64,000 bases of DNA, from contig CANNDL010000003.1 in assembly GCA_947503435.1 (NCBI GenBank), positions 496,001 through 560,000 of the forward strand, in the 5' to 3' direction. The DNA is from an uncultured Kangiella sp. (GTDB lineage Bacteria; Pseudomonadota; Gammaproteobacteria; Enterobacterales; Kangiellaceae). How positions within the stretch are numbered: position 1 is the stretch's first letter; every line of letters starts with the position of its first letter. A program made the translations under genes and the position numbers. Shown here piece after piece: positions 1 through 8,814 of the stretch. Under the pieces are notes generated by a model. That model ran no database searches. It saw nothing but the letters and a program-made list of their open reading frames with translations, and was not told the DNA's origin.

Positions 1-504
1 CATCATCCTTTCTTCTGCTATTTCTACCAATTCATAAAAAACATTACGGTGGATTAGAGCATTTAAATTTCTTCGAATATTGATATAAGGTGACGGCTCA
101 CCAGTCTTTTCATCGAGCTCAACCCATAGAGGGTTTTCTTTAGTGAGCAGTATTTGGTTATCGCAATTGTCTTCAAACTGAATCACCACACCTTTATCCG
201 TCTCTAACTGTTGCATCCGGTTGACTAAAAAAGGGGCGTCTTCAACTTTGATACCCAGCTTTTCTACTGGTGTTACTAGATAATAATGATTATTTTCTTT
301 TTTGATTACCGTGGAAAAGAGCTTCACTAACCGCTGACGACCGATTGGCGTCCCTTGATAATACCAAAGTCCATCTCGTTTAATGGTTAAGTCCATATCG
401 CCACAAAATTCGGGATTCCATTTTTCAACCGGCGGTAATGATTGCTCGCTATCTAGTTTCTGCAATTCCGCTAAAATACTCGAAAAATCCTTTTTCTTTT
501 CCAT
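1..504 (-). CDS. DUF1285 family protein (partial, C-terminus outside the window)
   Basis: An open frame of 168 codons begins with ATG at 504 and runs off the left edge without a stop. The first third reads PPVEKWNPEFCGDMD, then a WYYQGTPIGR segment, then LVTPVEKLGIKVEDAPF. I recognise this series as the DUF1285 family, small conserved cytoplasmic proteins of unknown function in proteobacteria. No signal peptide or membrane segment is visible. It starts 4 bases after the tusA stop, so the two are probably cotranscribed. The family assignment is from memory of its conserved motifs; the molecular role is unknown. Confidence 0.8.
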   Translation of the reverse strand, partial: MEKKKDFSSILAELQKLDSEQSLPPVEKWNPEFCGDMDLTIKRDGLWYYQGTPIGRQRLVKLFSTVIKKENNHYYLVTPVEKLGIKVEDAPFLVNRMQQLETDKGVVIQFEDNCDNQILLTKENPLWVELDEKTGEPSPYINIRRNLNALIHRNVFYELVEIAEERMM

Positions 505-508
505 AATC

Positions 509-763
509 TTAAGCGCCGAGACCTTTTTTAATTAAATAGCGGTAAGGTACAGATTCTGTATCGCTAGCCAACAATTGATGATCCATGAAAGTACAAAATT
601 TAGGAATGTCTCGGGTGGTAGAAGGGTCGTCGGCATGAACCAGCAAGACTTCGCCGTCTTGCATTTTTCTTACGTTCAAGCGAACCATCATCACGGGTTC
701 AGGGCAACGCAGGCCAGTGGCATCATATTCACGATCAAATTGTTCAAATGGAGACAAACTCAT
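509..763 (-). CDS. tusA: TusA-type sulfurtransferase
   Basis: An 84-residue SirA/TusA protein. TusA carries persulfide sulfur from the cysteine desulfurase IscS to the TusBCD relay for 2-thiolation of tRNA wobble uridine, and feeds other sulfur pathways. The family signature is the [10 protein letters not shown] block at residues 14-23, with the sulfur-carrying Cys20 followed by Pro-Glu-Pro. The acidic [10 protein letters not shown] segment follows, as usual. The length matches E. coli TusA (81 aa). It is cytoplasmic and the first gene of a probable two-gene unit with the DUF1285 gene. Nothing is odd in the sequence. Confidence 0.93.
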   Translation of the reverse strand: MSLSPFEQFDREYDATGLRCPEPVMMVRLNVRKMQDGEVLLVHADDPSTTRDIPKFCTFMDHQLLASDTESVPYRYLIKKGLGA

Positions 764-880
764 AGACTGATTCTAGCTAAGGCTTTGAAAGTGGGCAAAT
801 TTTAGCCTTTTATTAGAAAGAATCAATCACCAATTTAATGTTTGATATATTTTCACTATCAAATGCTTTTGAATATTCAA

Positions 881-909
881 TTACAACTATCAAGCAAAAT
901 CGCTACAAT
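881..909 (+). promoter_or_regulatory. Candidate sigma-70 promoter of the dps gene
   Basis: TTACAA at 881-886 and TACAAT at 904-909 are 17 bp apart and lie 47 bp before the Dps start codon. Both hexamers match the sigma-70 consensus at 4-5 positions. CTAT tetramers at 856-859 and 887-890 recall OxyR half sites but do not form a full OxyR motif. The assignment rests on spacing and position only. Confidence 0.42.
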
Positions 910-955
910 AATTCTACTATTTTGAATCATGAACACATTTTACACGGAGAGAGCA

Positions 956-1432
956 ATGAATAAGCCTATTAATATCGGTATTAACGAACAAGATCGGATT
1001 GCGGTAGGGGAGGGCTTATCACGCCTATTGGCCGATACTTACAGCTTGTATTTACAAACACACAACTTTCATTGGAATGTAACTGGCCCCTTCTTTCAGT
1101 CATTACACACTTTGTTCGAAGAACATTATAACGAATTGGCTGTCGCGGTTGATGATATTGCTGAGCGTATTAGGGCATTAGGTTTAATTGCTCCAGCAAC
1201 CTACACAGAGTTTGCCAAGCTTTCCAGTATTCACGAGATAGCGGGCAATATCAGCGCCAATGAAATGTTAGAGCATTTAGTTGAAAGTCATGAAACCGTA
1301 GTTAGAACCGCTAGAAATATTTTAACGCTCGCTGCTGATGCAGATGATGAATCTTCTGCTAGTCTGCTCTCCGATCGTTTAGTTGTGCATGAGAAGACAG
1401 CATGGATGCTGCGCGCGCATTTAGAAGCTTAA
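956..1432 (+). CDS. dps: Dps family DNA-protecting ferritin-like protein
   Basis: A 158-residue Dps. Such proteins form 12-subunit shells that oxidise ferrous iron with peroxide, store the ferric core and often bind DNA during stress. The inter-subunit ferroxidase ligands are visible: His39 in THNFHWN, His51, Asp66 and Glu70, with the spacing of the Listeria protein. An in-frame ATG 27 bases upstream exists, but the start at 956 follows a GGAGAG ribosome site at 946-951 and gives the normal family N-terminus. The N-terminus is short and not lysine-rich, so DNA binding is uncertain. OxyR is encoded about 20 kb away and often controls dps, which is inference here. Confidence 0.9.
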   Translation: MNKPINIGINEQDRIAVGEGLSRLLADTYSLYLQTHNFHWNVTGPFFQSLHTLFEEHYNELAVAVDDIAERIRALGLIAPATYTEFAKLSSIHEIAGNISANEMLEHLVESHETVVRTARNILTLAADADDESSASLLSDRLVVHEKTAWMLRAHLEA

Positions 1433-1437
1433 CCCCG

Positions 1438-3306
1438 CTAGCTTTGCACGATATTCGCAAACACTTTATTGCGACCATCGTGCTTAGCTTTATACAATAA
1501 TCTATCTGCCCGATTTATTACAAAGTCTAAATTTTGATCCTCGTCGGTGTATTCTGTCACCCCGAAACTTGAAGTCACCTTTAACCCTGCCGCTAAAGAT
1601 TCGAAGTCATAGCCTTCAAACTGTTCACGAATTCTTTCTGCAATTTTATAAGCATCGTCTACTGTAGTTTCGGGCAATAAAATTAAAAACTCTTCACCGC
1701 CAATACGACCAATAGTATCCGTATCTCTAAGAATAATTTGGCAAATATCCTTTGTGGCTTGAATAACTTTATCGCCAATATTATGACCAAAACGATCGTT
1801 AATAGCCTTGAAATGATCGAGATCAAAGATAATAACGCTGTAACTAAATTTTCCTTTTTCGCTTTGGTTATGATAATCATCCAATTTACGAAATATATAT
1901 CGGCGGTTTGGCATTCTAGTTAAATTATCAGTTAACGCTAATTTTCTATTTTTAATAGCTAATTTTCGGAACCGGTACATAAACCAGAAAAGCACTAATA
2001 TGGATAGAACCAATAACACCACTAATACCCATAGCATTACGTTATATCGTTGGCTCTCTTCTGCATTTTTTGCATTTAACTCATTCTCTTTTGCCAGCAG
2101 TTTGTTATCAAAATTGAGTTGTGCTTCTTCCAATTCTTCGCGTGCTAAATTAGAAACTCTAGTTAAATCATCATTAAACTGTTTGACATAGTTATCATAT
2201 GACTCAGCTAAAGCATCATAAGATTCTTTGTACTGCTCTTTTTTATACAGCAATAAAGCTCTAATATTCTCGATAAAATATTTATCTGTTTCACCTTGTT
2301 TGCCAGCGTGCTTTTCCGCTATAGCAAGATGTTTTTCTGCTTTATCAACTTGATCGAGCTTTAAATAGGCATAAGAAATTTCTGAGTGAATTTCATACCG
2401 AAATAAATCCTCACCAATTTGTCCAATTAACTCTTCAGATTGCAGTAAATATTTTAGAGCTTCAGCATACTTTTTTTGTTCCGAAAGTAAACGGCCACGC
2501 ATTTGGAATGCGAAAGACATAGCTGCGTCATCCTTATCCGCGGCAGCCAGTTCCTCAGACTTATTTAGATACTTTAGCGCCTCATCATAATTTTTTAACA
2601 CACGGTAAGAATCAGCCAAATTAGTATAAAGATAGGTGTTCGTAGATAAACCTGGGTTTCTTTCTAAGACTTCAACTGCTTTTTGGTAATATCGATTTGC
2701 TGATGTTTCGTCATTTAATTCAGAATAGAGAATTCCAAACATATTATATGTTTCAGCAATTTGAAACGGATCATCGCTTTCATAAGCATAATCCATTGCT
2801 TTTTCCATTAGTTGCAACGCTTCATCATATTTATATTTAAAAGACTTCACGTAAGCCAACTCTAATACTAAATGACTTAGTTTATGTTTAGGCCAGCTTT
2901 CAATAACTTTTTTATATAATGATTCTCCAATAACCATTGCGCCATCAATGTCGCTACTCGAACGTAATATAAAGATCTCTGCAAATTGATATTCGTTGCT
3001 TAATTTCTCGGACTGAATGAGATCGACAGAAGGTTTAGCTTTAATTAAGAATTGCTGAGCCTTTATGAAATCTTCTTGGAAAATATAGTATGACGCTTTT
3101 AGAATATTGCCTAATGCGGCTAAATGTTGATCTTCAGAGGCGAGGACTAAGGTTTGATTGATATCCTCTAAGTGTTGCGCTTTAGCTCGCTGAGTGACTG
3201 ACTGATTGGCAAGGTCGTACATTTTAGACAATGCTTCTTCATTGGCATCTAAAACACTAGACACCATAATGACAAGCAAAGCCAAAACAATCCTTAGAAT
3301 TCTCAC
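1438..3306 (-). CDS. TPR-repeat membrane diguanylate cyclase (GGDEF)
   Basis: A 622-residue inner-membrane protein with a signal peptide (residues 1-21) and a periplasmic solenoid of TPR-like helical repeats up to about residue 400. One membrane helix follows near 422-445, then a C-terminal GGDEF domain that makes cyclic di-GMP from two GTP. The active-site loop is GGEEF at 536-540, a variant compatible with catalysis. RDTD lies five residues before it and matches the RxxD inhibitory site, so product inhibition is likely. No EAL domain is present. The start is GTG at 3306. The signal sensed by the TPR part is unknown. It converges on dps with a 5-bp gap. Confidence 0.9.
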   Translation of the reverse strand: MRILRIVLALLVIMVSSVLDANEEALSKMYDLANQSVTQRAKAQHLEDINQTLVLASEDQHLAALGNILKASYYIFQEDFIKAQQFLIKAKPSVDLIQSEKLSNEYQFAEIFILRSSSDIDGAMVIGESLYKKVIESWPKHKLSHLVLELAYVKSFKYKYDEALQLMEKAMDYAYESDDPFQIAETYNMFGILYSELNDETSANRYYQKAVEVLERNPGLSTNTYLYTNLADSYRVLKNYDEALKYLNKSEELAAADKDDAAMSFAFQMRGRLLSEQKKYAEALKYLLQSEELIGQIGEDLFRYEIHSEISYAYLKLDQVDKAEKHLAIAEKHAGKQGETDKYFIENIRALLLYKKEQYKESYDALAESYDNYVKQFNDDLTRVSNLAREELEEAQLNFDNKLLAKENELNAKNAEESQRYNVMLWVLVVLLVLSILVLFWFMYRFRKLAIKNRKLALTDNLTRMPNRRYIFRKLDDYHNQSEKGKFSYSVIIFDLDHFKAINDRFGHNIGDKVIQATKDICQIILRDTDTIGRIGGEEFLILLPETTVDDAYKIAERIREQFEGYDFESLAAGLKVTSSFGVTEYTDEDQNLDFVINRADRLLYKAKHDGRNKVFANIVQS

Positions 3307-3370
3307 TTTTCCATTATTATTCGCAGAGGTAAGCTAATACTCTACACCAAAGCGAGTCAGAATTGAATAA

Positions 3371-3396
3371 AAAGCAATGCAAATTTGCATTGCTTT
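3371..3396 (-). terminator. Rho-independent terminator after the amidohydrolase gene
   Basis: A perfect palindrome with arms AAAGCAATGC and GCATTGCTTT around AAATTT lies 21 bp beyond the stop at 3418. It is followed in the leftward direction by a T-rich tract. The symmetry would let it work on either strand. It separates the amidohydrolase gene from the GGDEF gene. Confidence 0.85.
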
Positions 3397-3417
3397 TTTC
3401 CTTTATATATCAATCAA

Positions 3418-6400
3418 TTAGTCCTCGAAGTAGAATTTTGCACGCTCTACTTTTTCCGGGGCAATTTGGTTCATACTATCAGCTTCGTATAAGCGGCCAT
3501 TAAGCATCACCATATTGACTTTTTCACTATTACGAAGCTTTTCTAAGGGATCTGCATCTAAAATAACTAAATCCGCTAGCTTACCAACTTCAATGGACCC
3601 TAAATCTTTATCCATTCCTAAAACTTTAGCGCCATCAATAGTTGCTGTTTTTAGAGCTTCTAAAGCCGTCATACCACCTTGCTCAAACATCCACATTTCC
3701 CAGTGAGCGGCCAGGCCTTCACGTTGACCATGTGCACCCATTAGAACTTTAACGCCTTCATCTTGTAACTGAGCCGCACCGCGAGCCACATTCACATGAT
3801 TGTAATCTTCTTCTGGTGCTTTAGTACGACGGACTGCTCGACCTTCTAAAATTTGTCGAGGTACAAATTTAGTTAACAATGGATGCTTCCAAACGTCCGT
3901 TTTATCGTACCAATAATGCTCACCAGAAATACCACCATAAGCGACTCCCATAGTTGGTACGTAAGCGGTTTCTGCTTGCGACATCAATTGTTTAACATCT
4001 TCATATATGTTTGCTACTGGTAGTGAGTGCTCAATCGTTGTATGCCCGTCAACCACCATCGACATATTGTGCTGGAACAAGGAACCGCCTTCTGGCACCA
4101 CCATTAAACCTGTTTGACGCGCTGCTTCTAATACTTGCTGGCGCTGATCGCGGCGAGGCTGGTTATAGCTTTTCACTGAAAAAGCACCCACAGATTTCAT
4201 TCGTTCTAGATGTCCTGTCGCATCTTCTAAACTGTTTACATCTGCTGTAATGTAATGGTTTGCACCATATAATATCGTCCCGGTAGAGAATAAACGTGGC
4301 GCCGTGATTTGACCTGTTTTTTGCATTTCAGAAGCAGAAAAAACGGCTTCCGTATTAGCTGAAGGGTTATGAGTGGTAGTTACCCCAAAGGCTAATGAAG
4401 CCAACGCATTCCAGTTAGTTTGCGGTTGAATTTGCCCATTAGCGTAAGGTCCGTGCCAATGAAAATCTATCAGGCCAGGAATAATTGTTTTTCCATTAAC
4501 ATCAAAGGTTTTTGCGTTCGATGGCACATTCACCTCTGATGATTTGCCTATAGCTTTTATCCGATTATTTTCTACTAGAATAGTGCCCTCATTAATAACC
4601 TCATCACCTTTCATGGTAATAATTTTAGCGCCCGTCAAAGCAATCAGACCTGCTGGCACATCTGCTTTAGACGGTAAACTAATGGTAGTAACTTTCGGTT
4701 CCGCTGCCTTTGGCGCTTTACCATCAGCATTTAAAAATCCAAACTTAGCATCTAGAGTTTGCTGATATAAGTTTGGACCCATTGACCAATTTAAAGTTTG
4801 ACTATCCGCCGACCAAGATAGGTTCGCACCTGAAAATTTAGAAAAACGCTTAACAGGCAAATTTGATGCTTTTGGTCCAGTACTAATCGCATTGCCACCA
4901 GCTACAAATGGTGTAACGTATACTTGATAGCGCTGATTAAAAGCTAACCATTGACCATCAGGTGAAATAGCATAATCATTAATCCAGTTGCCAACATAAT
5001 GCTCTCGTTTATCATTACCTGATAAATCTACACTCACTAATTTTCGCGAATGCACTTCTCCATCTACTTTTGACTGTGAAAAATATACACGTTCAGGATC
5101 ACGATTAAAGAAAGGATTATTACCTGACTTACTAATTCTATCTTGCTGTTTGCTTTTCAGATCAACCTTAATGATCCCAGTTTCATTCGAATACAAAGGA
5201 CTAGTTAAATAGCCTCCTGAAATAGCTTGGAATACAGCCGTTTTGCCATCCGAGCTTAGCGAAGGATTGGTATAATGCCCCGGCTTTTGACTGATCACAC
5301 GTTGACGACCATCAAATAAAGAATGAATACGCACCGTGCCTAAATCTTCATCATCCCAAGTGGTGTAAATAATGCTGCCACCGTTCGGCGAAAAACGTGG
5401 GTAGTATTCATAATGATCATTTTGTTTGGTAATTCTTTGCGGCTTACCGTTTGGTAAATTTACCTTATATATGTGGCCTAAAGCTTGAAAAATAGCTGTT
5501 TTTCCATTTGGCGATACTTGCAACCACCGCAACATCTTTACATTGAAATCTACTGGCGCGGCTTCTTGGGTTTTAGTAATCGCTTCGCGCATTTCACGAC
5601 GGTCATTCACATTGAATGGAATATCACTAACTTCTTTCGAAGCCACATCAATTTTATGGATCTTACCGCCGGCCCAAAATACGATTTGCTTACTATCTGG
5701 CGTCCAAGCAAAATTTGGATACACTCCATGAATCGCCCAAGTTTCCTGCATATCACGTTCTAAACCCTTAAAAATCGGAAACTCCTCGCCTGTTTCACGA
5801 TCTTGTAGATACAAAGAACTTTTCTCACGAATACGTCTAACAAAAGCAATGAATTTACCGTCTGGGGAAGGAGTAGGGCGAACCGCGCCACCTTGACCTG
5901 AGATCCAAGATTCTATGTCACCAGTATTTCTATCTATAGCAAATACTTCATAAATCTGTTCATTAGAATTTTTGCTGTATTCAAAGTATCGGCCTGGTGT
6001 GGAGTCTCTTGAGAATAAAACGTACTGGCCATCAGGCGTAAAGGCTGGCTCACCTAAATCCTTTTGCTCATTCGGGCGTTTATTGAGCTTGATGCCATTG
6101 CCACCCGATTTATGATACATCCAAATTTCACCAGCGCCTAAAGAACGAGTACCCGTAAAATGTTTTCGCGCTGCTAAATAATTACCATCTGGGCTCCAAA
6201 CCGCATTATTCAGTAAACGAAATTTCTCTTTGGTTACTTGATTCGCATCTGAACCATCGGAATTCATCACCCAAATGTTATCACCACCACCTGCATCCGA
6301 AGTATAAGACAACTGTTCGCCACTAGGTGAAAAACGCGGCTGCATATCCCAAGCCATTGAATTTGTGATGTTTTTTGCTTCTCCACCAGAAATTGGCATG

Positions 6401-6645
6401 GTGTAAATATCACCTAACAAATCAAAGGCTATCGTTTGACCATCAGGACTTACATCCAAATTCATCCAGGTGCCTTCATCTACGCTTATATCTGCAAAAA
6501 TAGGCTTGCCCGGTGCTTTGTTAATGTCCCACTTGGCTTCTTTATCAGTTTTATTTTCTGATGATTCTTTTGGTTCCGCTGCATTCAGTGCAACTGAACC
6601 TAGCGATAAACTGACTAATGCGGTAAGAAAGGTGATTTTTTTCAT
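3418..6645 (-). CDS. Secreted beta-propeller plus amidohydrolase fusion (1075 aa)
   Basis: A large exported enzyme. After a signal peptide (residues 1-22, cleaved near LNA-AEP), residues about 40-640 form TolB/DPP-IV-like propeller blades, seen as repeated SPDGxxxAF and SxDGKxxVF motifs. Residues about 665-1065 are a metal-dependent amidohydrolase. Its metal site includes D727-F-H729-W-H731, and its end carries the typical ADLVILDADP segment. Related two-domain proteins in Alteromonas- and Shewanella-type bacteria are annotated only as amidohydrolase family; some single-domain relatives are imidazolonepropionase- or prolidase-like. A periplasmic peptidase or cyclic-amide hydrolase is plausible, but the substrate is not readable. 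It is transcribed alone and ends at a strong terminator. Confidence 0.85.
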   Translation of the reverse strand: MKKITFLTALVSLSLGSVALNAAEPKESSENKTDKEAKWDINKAPGKPIFADISVDEGTWMNLDVSPDGQTIAFDLLGDIYTMPISGGEAKNITNSMAWDMQPRFSPSGEQLSYTSDAGGGDNIWVMNSDGSDANQVTKEKFRLLNNAVWSPDGNYLAARKHFTGTRSLGAGEIWMYHKSGGNGIKLNKRPNEQKDLGEPAFTPDGQYVLFSRDSTPGRYFEYSKNSNEQIYEVFAIDRNTGDIESWISGQGGAVRPTPSPDGKFIAFVRRIREKSSLYLQDRETGEEFPIFKGLERDMQETWAIHGVYPNFAWTPDSKQIVFWAGGKIHKIDVASKEVSDIPFNVNDRREMREAITKTQEAAPVDFNVKMLRWLQVSPNGKTAIFQALGHIYKVNLPNGKPQRITKQNDHYEYYPRFSPNGGSIIYTTWDDEDLGTVRIHSLFDGRQRVISQKPGHYTNPSLSSDGKTAVFQAISGGYLTSPLYSNETGIIKVDLKSKQQDRISKSGNNPFFNRDPERVYFSQSKVDGEVHSRKLVSVDLSGNDKREHYVGNWINDYAISPDGQWLAFNQRYQVYVTPFVAGGNAISTGPKASNLPVKRFSKFSGANLSWSADSQTLNWSMGPNLYQQTLDAKFGFLNADGKAPKAAEPKVTTISLPSKADVPAGLIALTGAKIITMKGDEVINEGTILVENNRIKAIGKSSEVNVPSNAKTFDVNGKTIIPGLIDFHWHGPYANGQIQPQTNWNALASLAFGVTTTHNPSANTEAVFSASEMQKTGQITAPRLFSTGTILYGANHYITADVNSLEDATGHLERMKSVGAFSVKSYNQPRRDQRQQVLEAARQTGLMVVPEGGSLFQHNMSMVVDGHTTIEHSLPVANIYEDVKQLMSQAETAYVPTMGVAYGGISGEHYWYDKTDVWKHPLLTKFVPRQILEGRAVRRTKAPEEDYNHVNVARGAAQLQDEGVKVLMGAHGQREGLAAHWEMWMFEQGGMTALEALKTATIDGAKVLGMDKDLGSIEVGKLADLVILDADPLEKLRNSEKVNMVMLNGRLYEADSMNQIAPEKVERAKFYFED

Positions 6646-6762
6646 GGATAGCCCTAATAGTCTCTATATAACAAGGATTTAACTTAACTTAGCAATATAG
6701 AACGTTAGGCCAATGATGGCAAAGGGAACGATTAATTTTTCTTAGGAAAATGTAAGGAAAAG

Positions 6763-7068
6763 TTATTTATTAATTAAGTAATCCAAAACCAGCTCTAACT
6801 CTTTATCGGAACAATCAAAACAAGCCCCTTTTGCTGGCATGGTGTTATAGCCGTCTTTTAGATTTCTAAACAGTACTGCTTGACCTTTTTCCATGCGTTC
6901 TTGCCAAGCTTTTGTATCGCCTCGCATTGGTGCTCCACCATGACCACGTTCATGACAGCTAACGCAAGACTGATAATAGATTGCTTGGCCATCGCGCTGT
7001 TGCTGCTGATTGCCGCAGGCGGTCAAAAACAGGCCAATAGATATTGTTAATAAGAGCTTAACTTTCAT
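6763..7068 (-). CDS. Cytochrome c5-type lipoprotein
   Basis: A 101-residue monohaem cytochrome c. The lipobox LTAC ends at Cys18, so the mature protein should be lipid-anchored in the periplasm. The haem motif CVSCH is at 35-39 and the axial methionine is probably in NTMPAKG. A CFDC pair near the end matches the extra disulfide of c5 cytochromes. The frame can be extended 24 bases to ATG at 7092, but starting at 7068 gives a standard lipoprotein signal. It lies downstream of a second c5-type gene from which a terminator separates it. The redox partner is unknown, possibly a terminal oxidase. Confidence 0.85.
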   Translation of the reverse strand: MKVKLLLTISIGLFLTACGNQQQQRDGQAIYYQSCVSCHERGHGGAPMRGDTKAWQERMEKGQAVLFRNLKDGYNTMPAKGACFDCSDKELELVLDYLINK

Positions 7069-7103
7069 GCTTATAGATATATAAATAGACAAATGTTAGA
7101 CAT

Positions 7104-7141
7104 AAAAAAACCGATGCAGATAAGTAATCAACATCGGTTTT
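7104..7141 (-). terminator. Terminator between the two cytochrome c5 genes
   Basis: Read leftward, AAAACCGATG and CATCGGTTTT form a 10-bp stem around a 15-nt loop, followed by a run of seven T. It lies 15 bp after the stop of the upstream cytochrome gene (7156), so the lipoprotein cytochrome probably depends on read-through or its own promoter. Confidence 0.85.
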
Positions 7142-7155
7142 CTATATTCAAGGAA

Positions 7156-7590
7156 TTACTTGCTTTTAGCTAGAATATAATCAACGGTCTTCTTAATTTC
7201 ATCATCAGTACAATCAGCACAAGTACCACGAGCGGGCATAGCTCCAACACCGTTAATCGCTTCTGCGTATACATGGTCAATACCCTCAGCTAAGCGCTCA
7301 GACCAAGCAGCTACATCACCTAGTTTAGGTGCGCCTGCAATGCCAGTGCCATGGCAAGCAGAACAATAAGTATTATATACATCTTCACCAGAGCGCGGGC
7401 CTGCAGGCTTTGGCGGTTTTGGTAATTCATTAGCTACCTGAGGAATCTTATCACCTTCAACATACACTTTATGCGCTGGTTTAATACGATCTTCAGTGCT
7501 CTTCTTGCTTAAGTGAGTCGCCAATGCTTGGCCAGCAAATGCAGCCATTGCGAAACTTAAAGTGAATACTGCGATAGTCTTTAACTTCAT
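7156..7590 (-). CDS. Periplasmic cytochrome c5 family protein
   Basis: A 144-residue monohaem cytochrome with a cleavable signal peptide (about residues 1-24, ending QALA). A Lys/Pro-rich linker leads to the haem domain with CSACH at 76-80. The axial Met118 lies in GAMPARG, and the CADC pair at 124-127 is the c5-type disulfide next to the haem crevice. C5 cytochromes ferry electrons between periplasmic donors and terminal oxidases or denitrification enzymes. A perfect TATAAT-type minus-10 (ATTATA on the plus strand, 7655-7660) lies upstream, though its minus-35 is poor. It is paralogous to the lipoprotein cytochrome downstream. Confidence 0.9.
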   Translation of the reverse strand: MKLKTIAVFTLSFAMAAFAGQALATHLSKKSTEDRIKPAHKVYVEGDKIPQVANELPKPPKPAGPRSGEDVYNTYCSACHGTGIAGAPKLGDVAAWSERLAEGIDHVYAEAINGVGAMPARGTCADCTDDEIKKTVDYILAKSK

Positions 7591-7935
7591 TTTTTAATCT
7601 CTCTATATTGAGCTTTTGGCATTAGCTCAAGTCAATGAATCGATTGCGGTCTGCATTATAGCCGTATTTCTAAAGTGATGGTAGAGGATCAAATGGTAAA
7701 AACGCCAGATCAAAGCTCAGTTATCCAGAAAAATACCTTTTGTAACTAAATTCAGGCAAAATACCCCACATAAGAATTGACTAAGCTCAACACTATAGAG
7801 CTTAGCTTTGATCATCTAAGTCCAAACAAAACGAGCGATTCTACGCCAATCACGCTTATTAATAATTGACTTTAAATCTGCAGTGATGCGTTTGAATTGG
7901 AATTTATTTAGTGGACTAAGCCCTTAGGATATTTT
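7591..7935. other. 345-bp intergenic region with nested inverted repeats
   Basis: This gap separates the divergent cytochrome c5 and rarD genes, and no convincing ORF is seen in it. GATCAAAGCT (7708-7717) pairs with AGCTTTGATC (7804-7813). Inside that arm TAAGCTC (7782-7788) pairs with GAGCTTA (7798-7804) across a 9-nt loop. The two stems share only base 7804, so they could stack in one RNA or DNA structure. No T-tract follows, so it is not a simple terminator. The minus-10 for the cytochrome gene is at 7655-7660. Confidence 0.4.
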
Positions 7936-8814
7936 ATGCATTCAAAAACTCGTACTGGCTACCTATTTACCTTTTTCGCTTTCTTAATTTGGGGGTTGGC
8001 TCCTATATACTTTAAGGCTTTGGGCCAGACTTCTGCATTAGAAATTTTGGCGCATAGAATTGCTTGGTCAGTTCCAGTTGTGATCTTAATCATGCTGGCC
8101 ATTAAGCGACCATTTCCTAGAAATATATTTCAAGATAAAAAAACACTTTTTACTCTTTTTATTACCGCCTCTTTAATTTCCAGCAATTGGCTGATATTCA
8201 CTTGGGCAGTGGTGAATGACCGAGTGTTGGATACTAGTCTTGGATATTTTATTAATCCGCTATTAACGGTAGCGCTTGGAATATTTGTATTAAAAGAAAA
8301 ACTCGACAATTGGAAATTAGCGGCGCTGTTATTAGCAATTGCAGGTGTTAGCTATCGCATTATAGTTATGGGTGGAGTGCCGTGGATCAGCTTAAGTTTA
8401 GCCACCACATTTGCCATTTATGGTTTATTAAGAAAGCAAGTTAATATTGGTCCTCTGCAAGGGTTGTTAGTTGAAACTTTAATCGTTTTACCAGCAACCG
8501 CTGGTTATATTATTTATTTATTGGCCAACAGCCAAGGAGCCTTTTTGCAAGGCGAGGTTAGCATTAGCTGGTTACTGGTGGCGGGCGGCATAATAACCAC
8601 GATACCGTTAGCGCTATTTGCAGCTGGAGCAAAAATACTGCCACTGAATGCTGTTGGATTCATGCAATATTTAGCCCCGACTATAACTTTTTTCTTAGCG
8701 ATATTTATCTTTAAAGAACCTTTCAACCAACATTTATTAATTAGTTTTGGCTTTATTTGGTTGGGCTTAGTGGTTTATACCCTAGGAAATTTCAAGAAAA
8801 CTGATTCTAACTAA
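7936..8814 (+). CDS. rarD: RarD-type EamA/DMT transporter
   Basis: A 292-residue inner-membrane protein with about ten hydrophobic helices and the two EamA repeats of the drug/metabolite transporter superfamily. The N-terminal GYLFTFFAFLIWGLAPIYFK and the EILAHRIAWS stretch are characteristic of RarD, the family first noted through chloramphenicol sensitivity. The transported substrate is not established. The ATG follows an AGGA ribosome site. Its last 4 bases overlap the end of the convergent aspartic protease gene, so no terminator can lie between them. Confidence 0.9.
   Translation: MHSKTRTGYLFTFFAFLIWGLAPIYFKALGQTSALEILAHRIAWSVPVVILIMLAIKRPFPRNIFQDKKTLFTLFITASLISSNWLIFTWAVVNDRVLDTSLGYFINPLLTVALGIFVLKEKLDNWKLAALLLAIAGVSYRIIVMGGVPWISLSLATTFAIYGLLRKQVNIGPLQGLLVETLIVLPATAGYIIYLLANSQGAFLQGEVSISWLLVAGGIITTIPLALFAAGAKILPLNAVGFMQYLAPTITFFLAIFIFKEPFNQHLLISFGFIWLGLVVYTLGNFKKTDSN

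Noticed and set aside
856-890. Full OxyR operator upstream of dps
   Set aside because: Two CTAT tetramers are present, but the ATAG partners and spacing do not fit.
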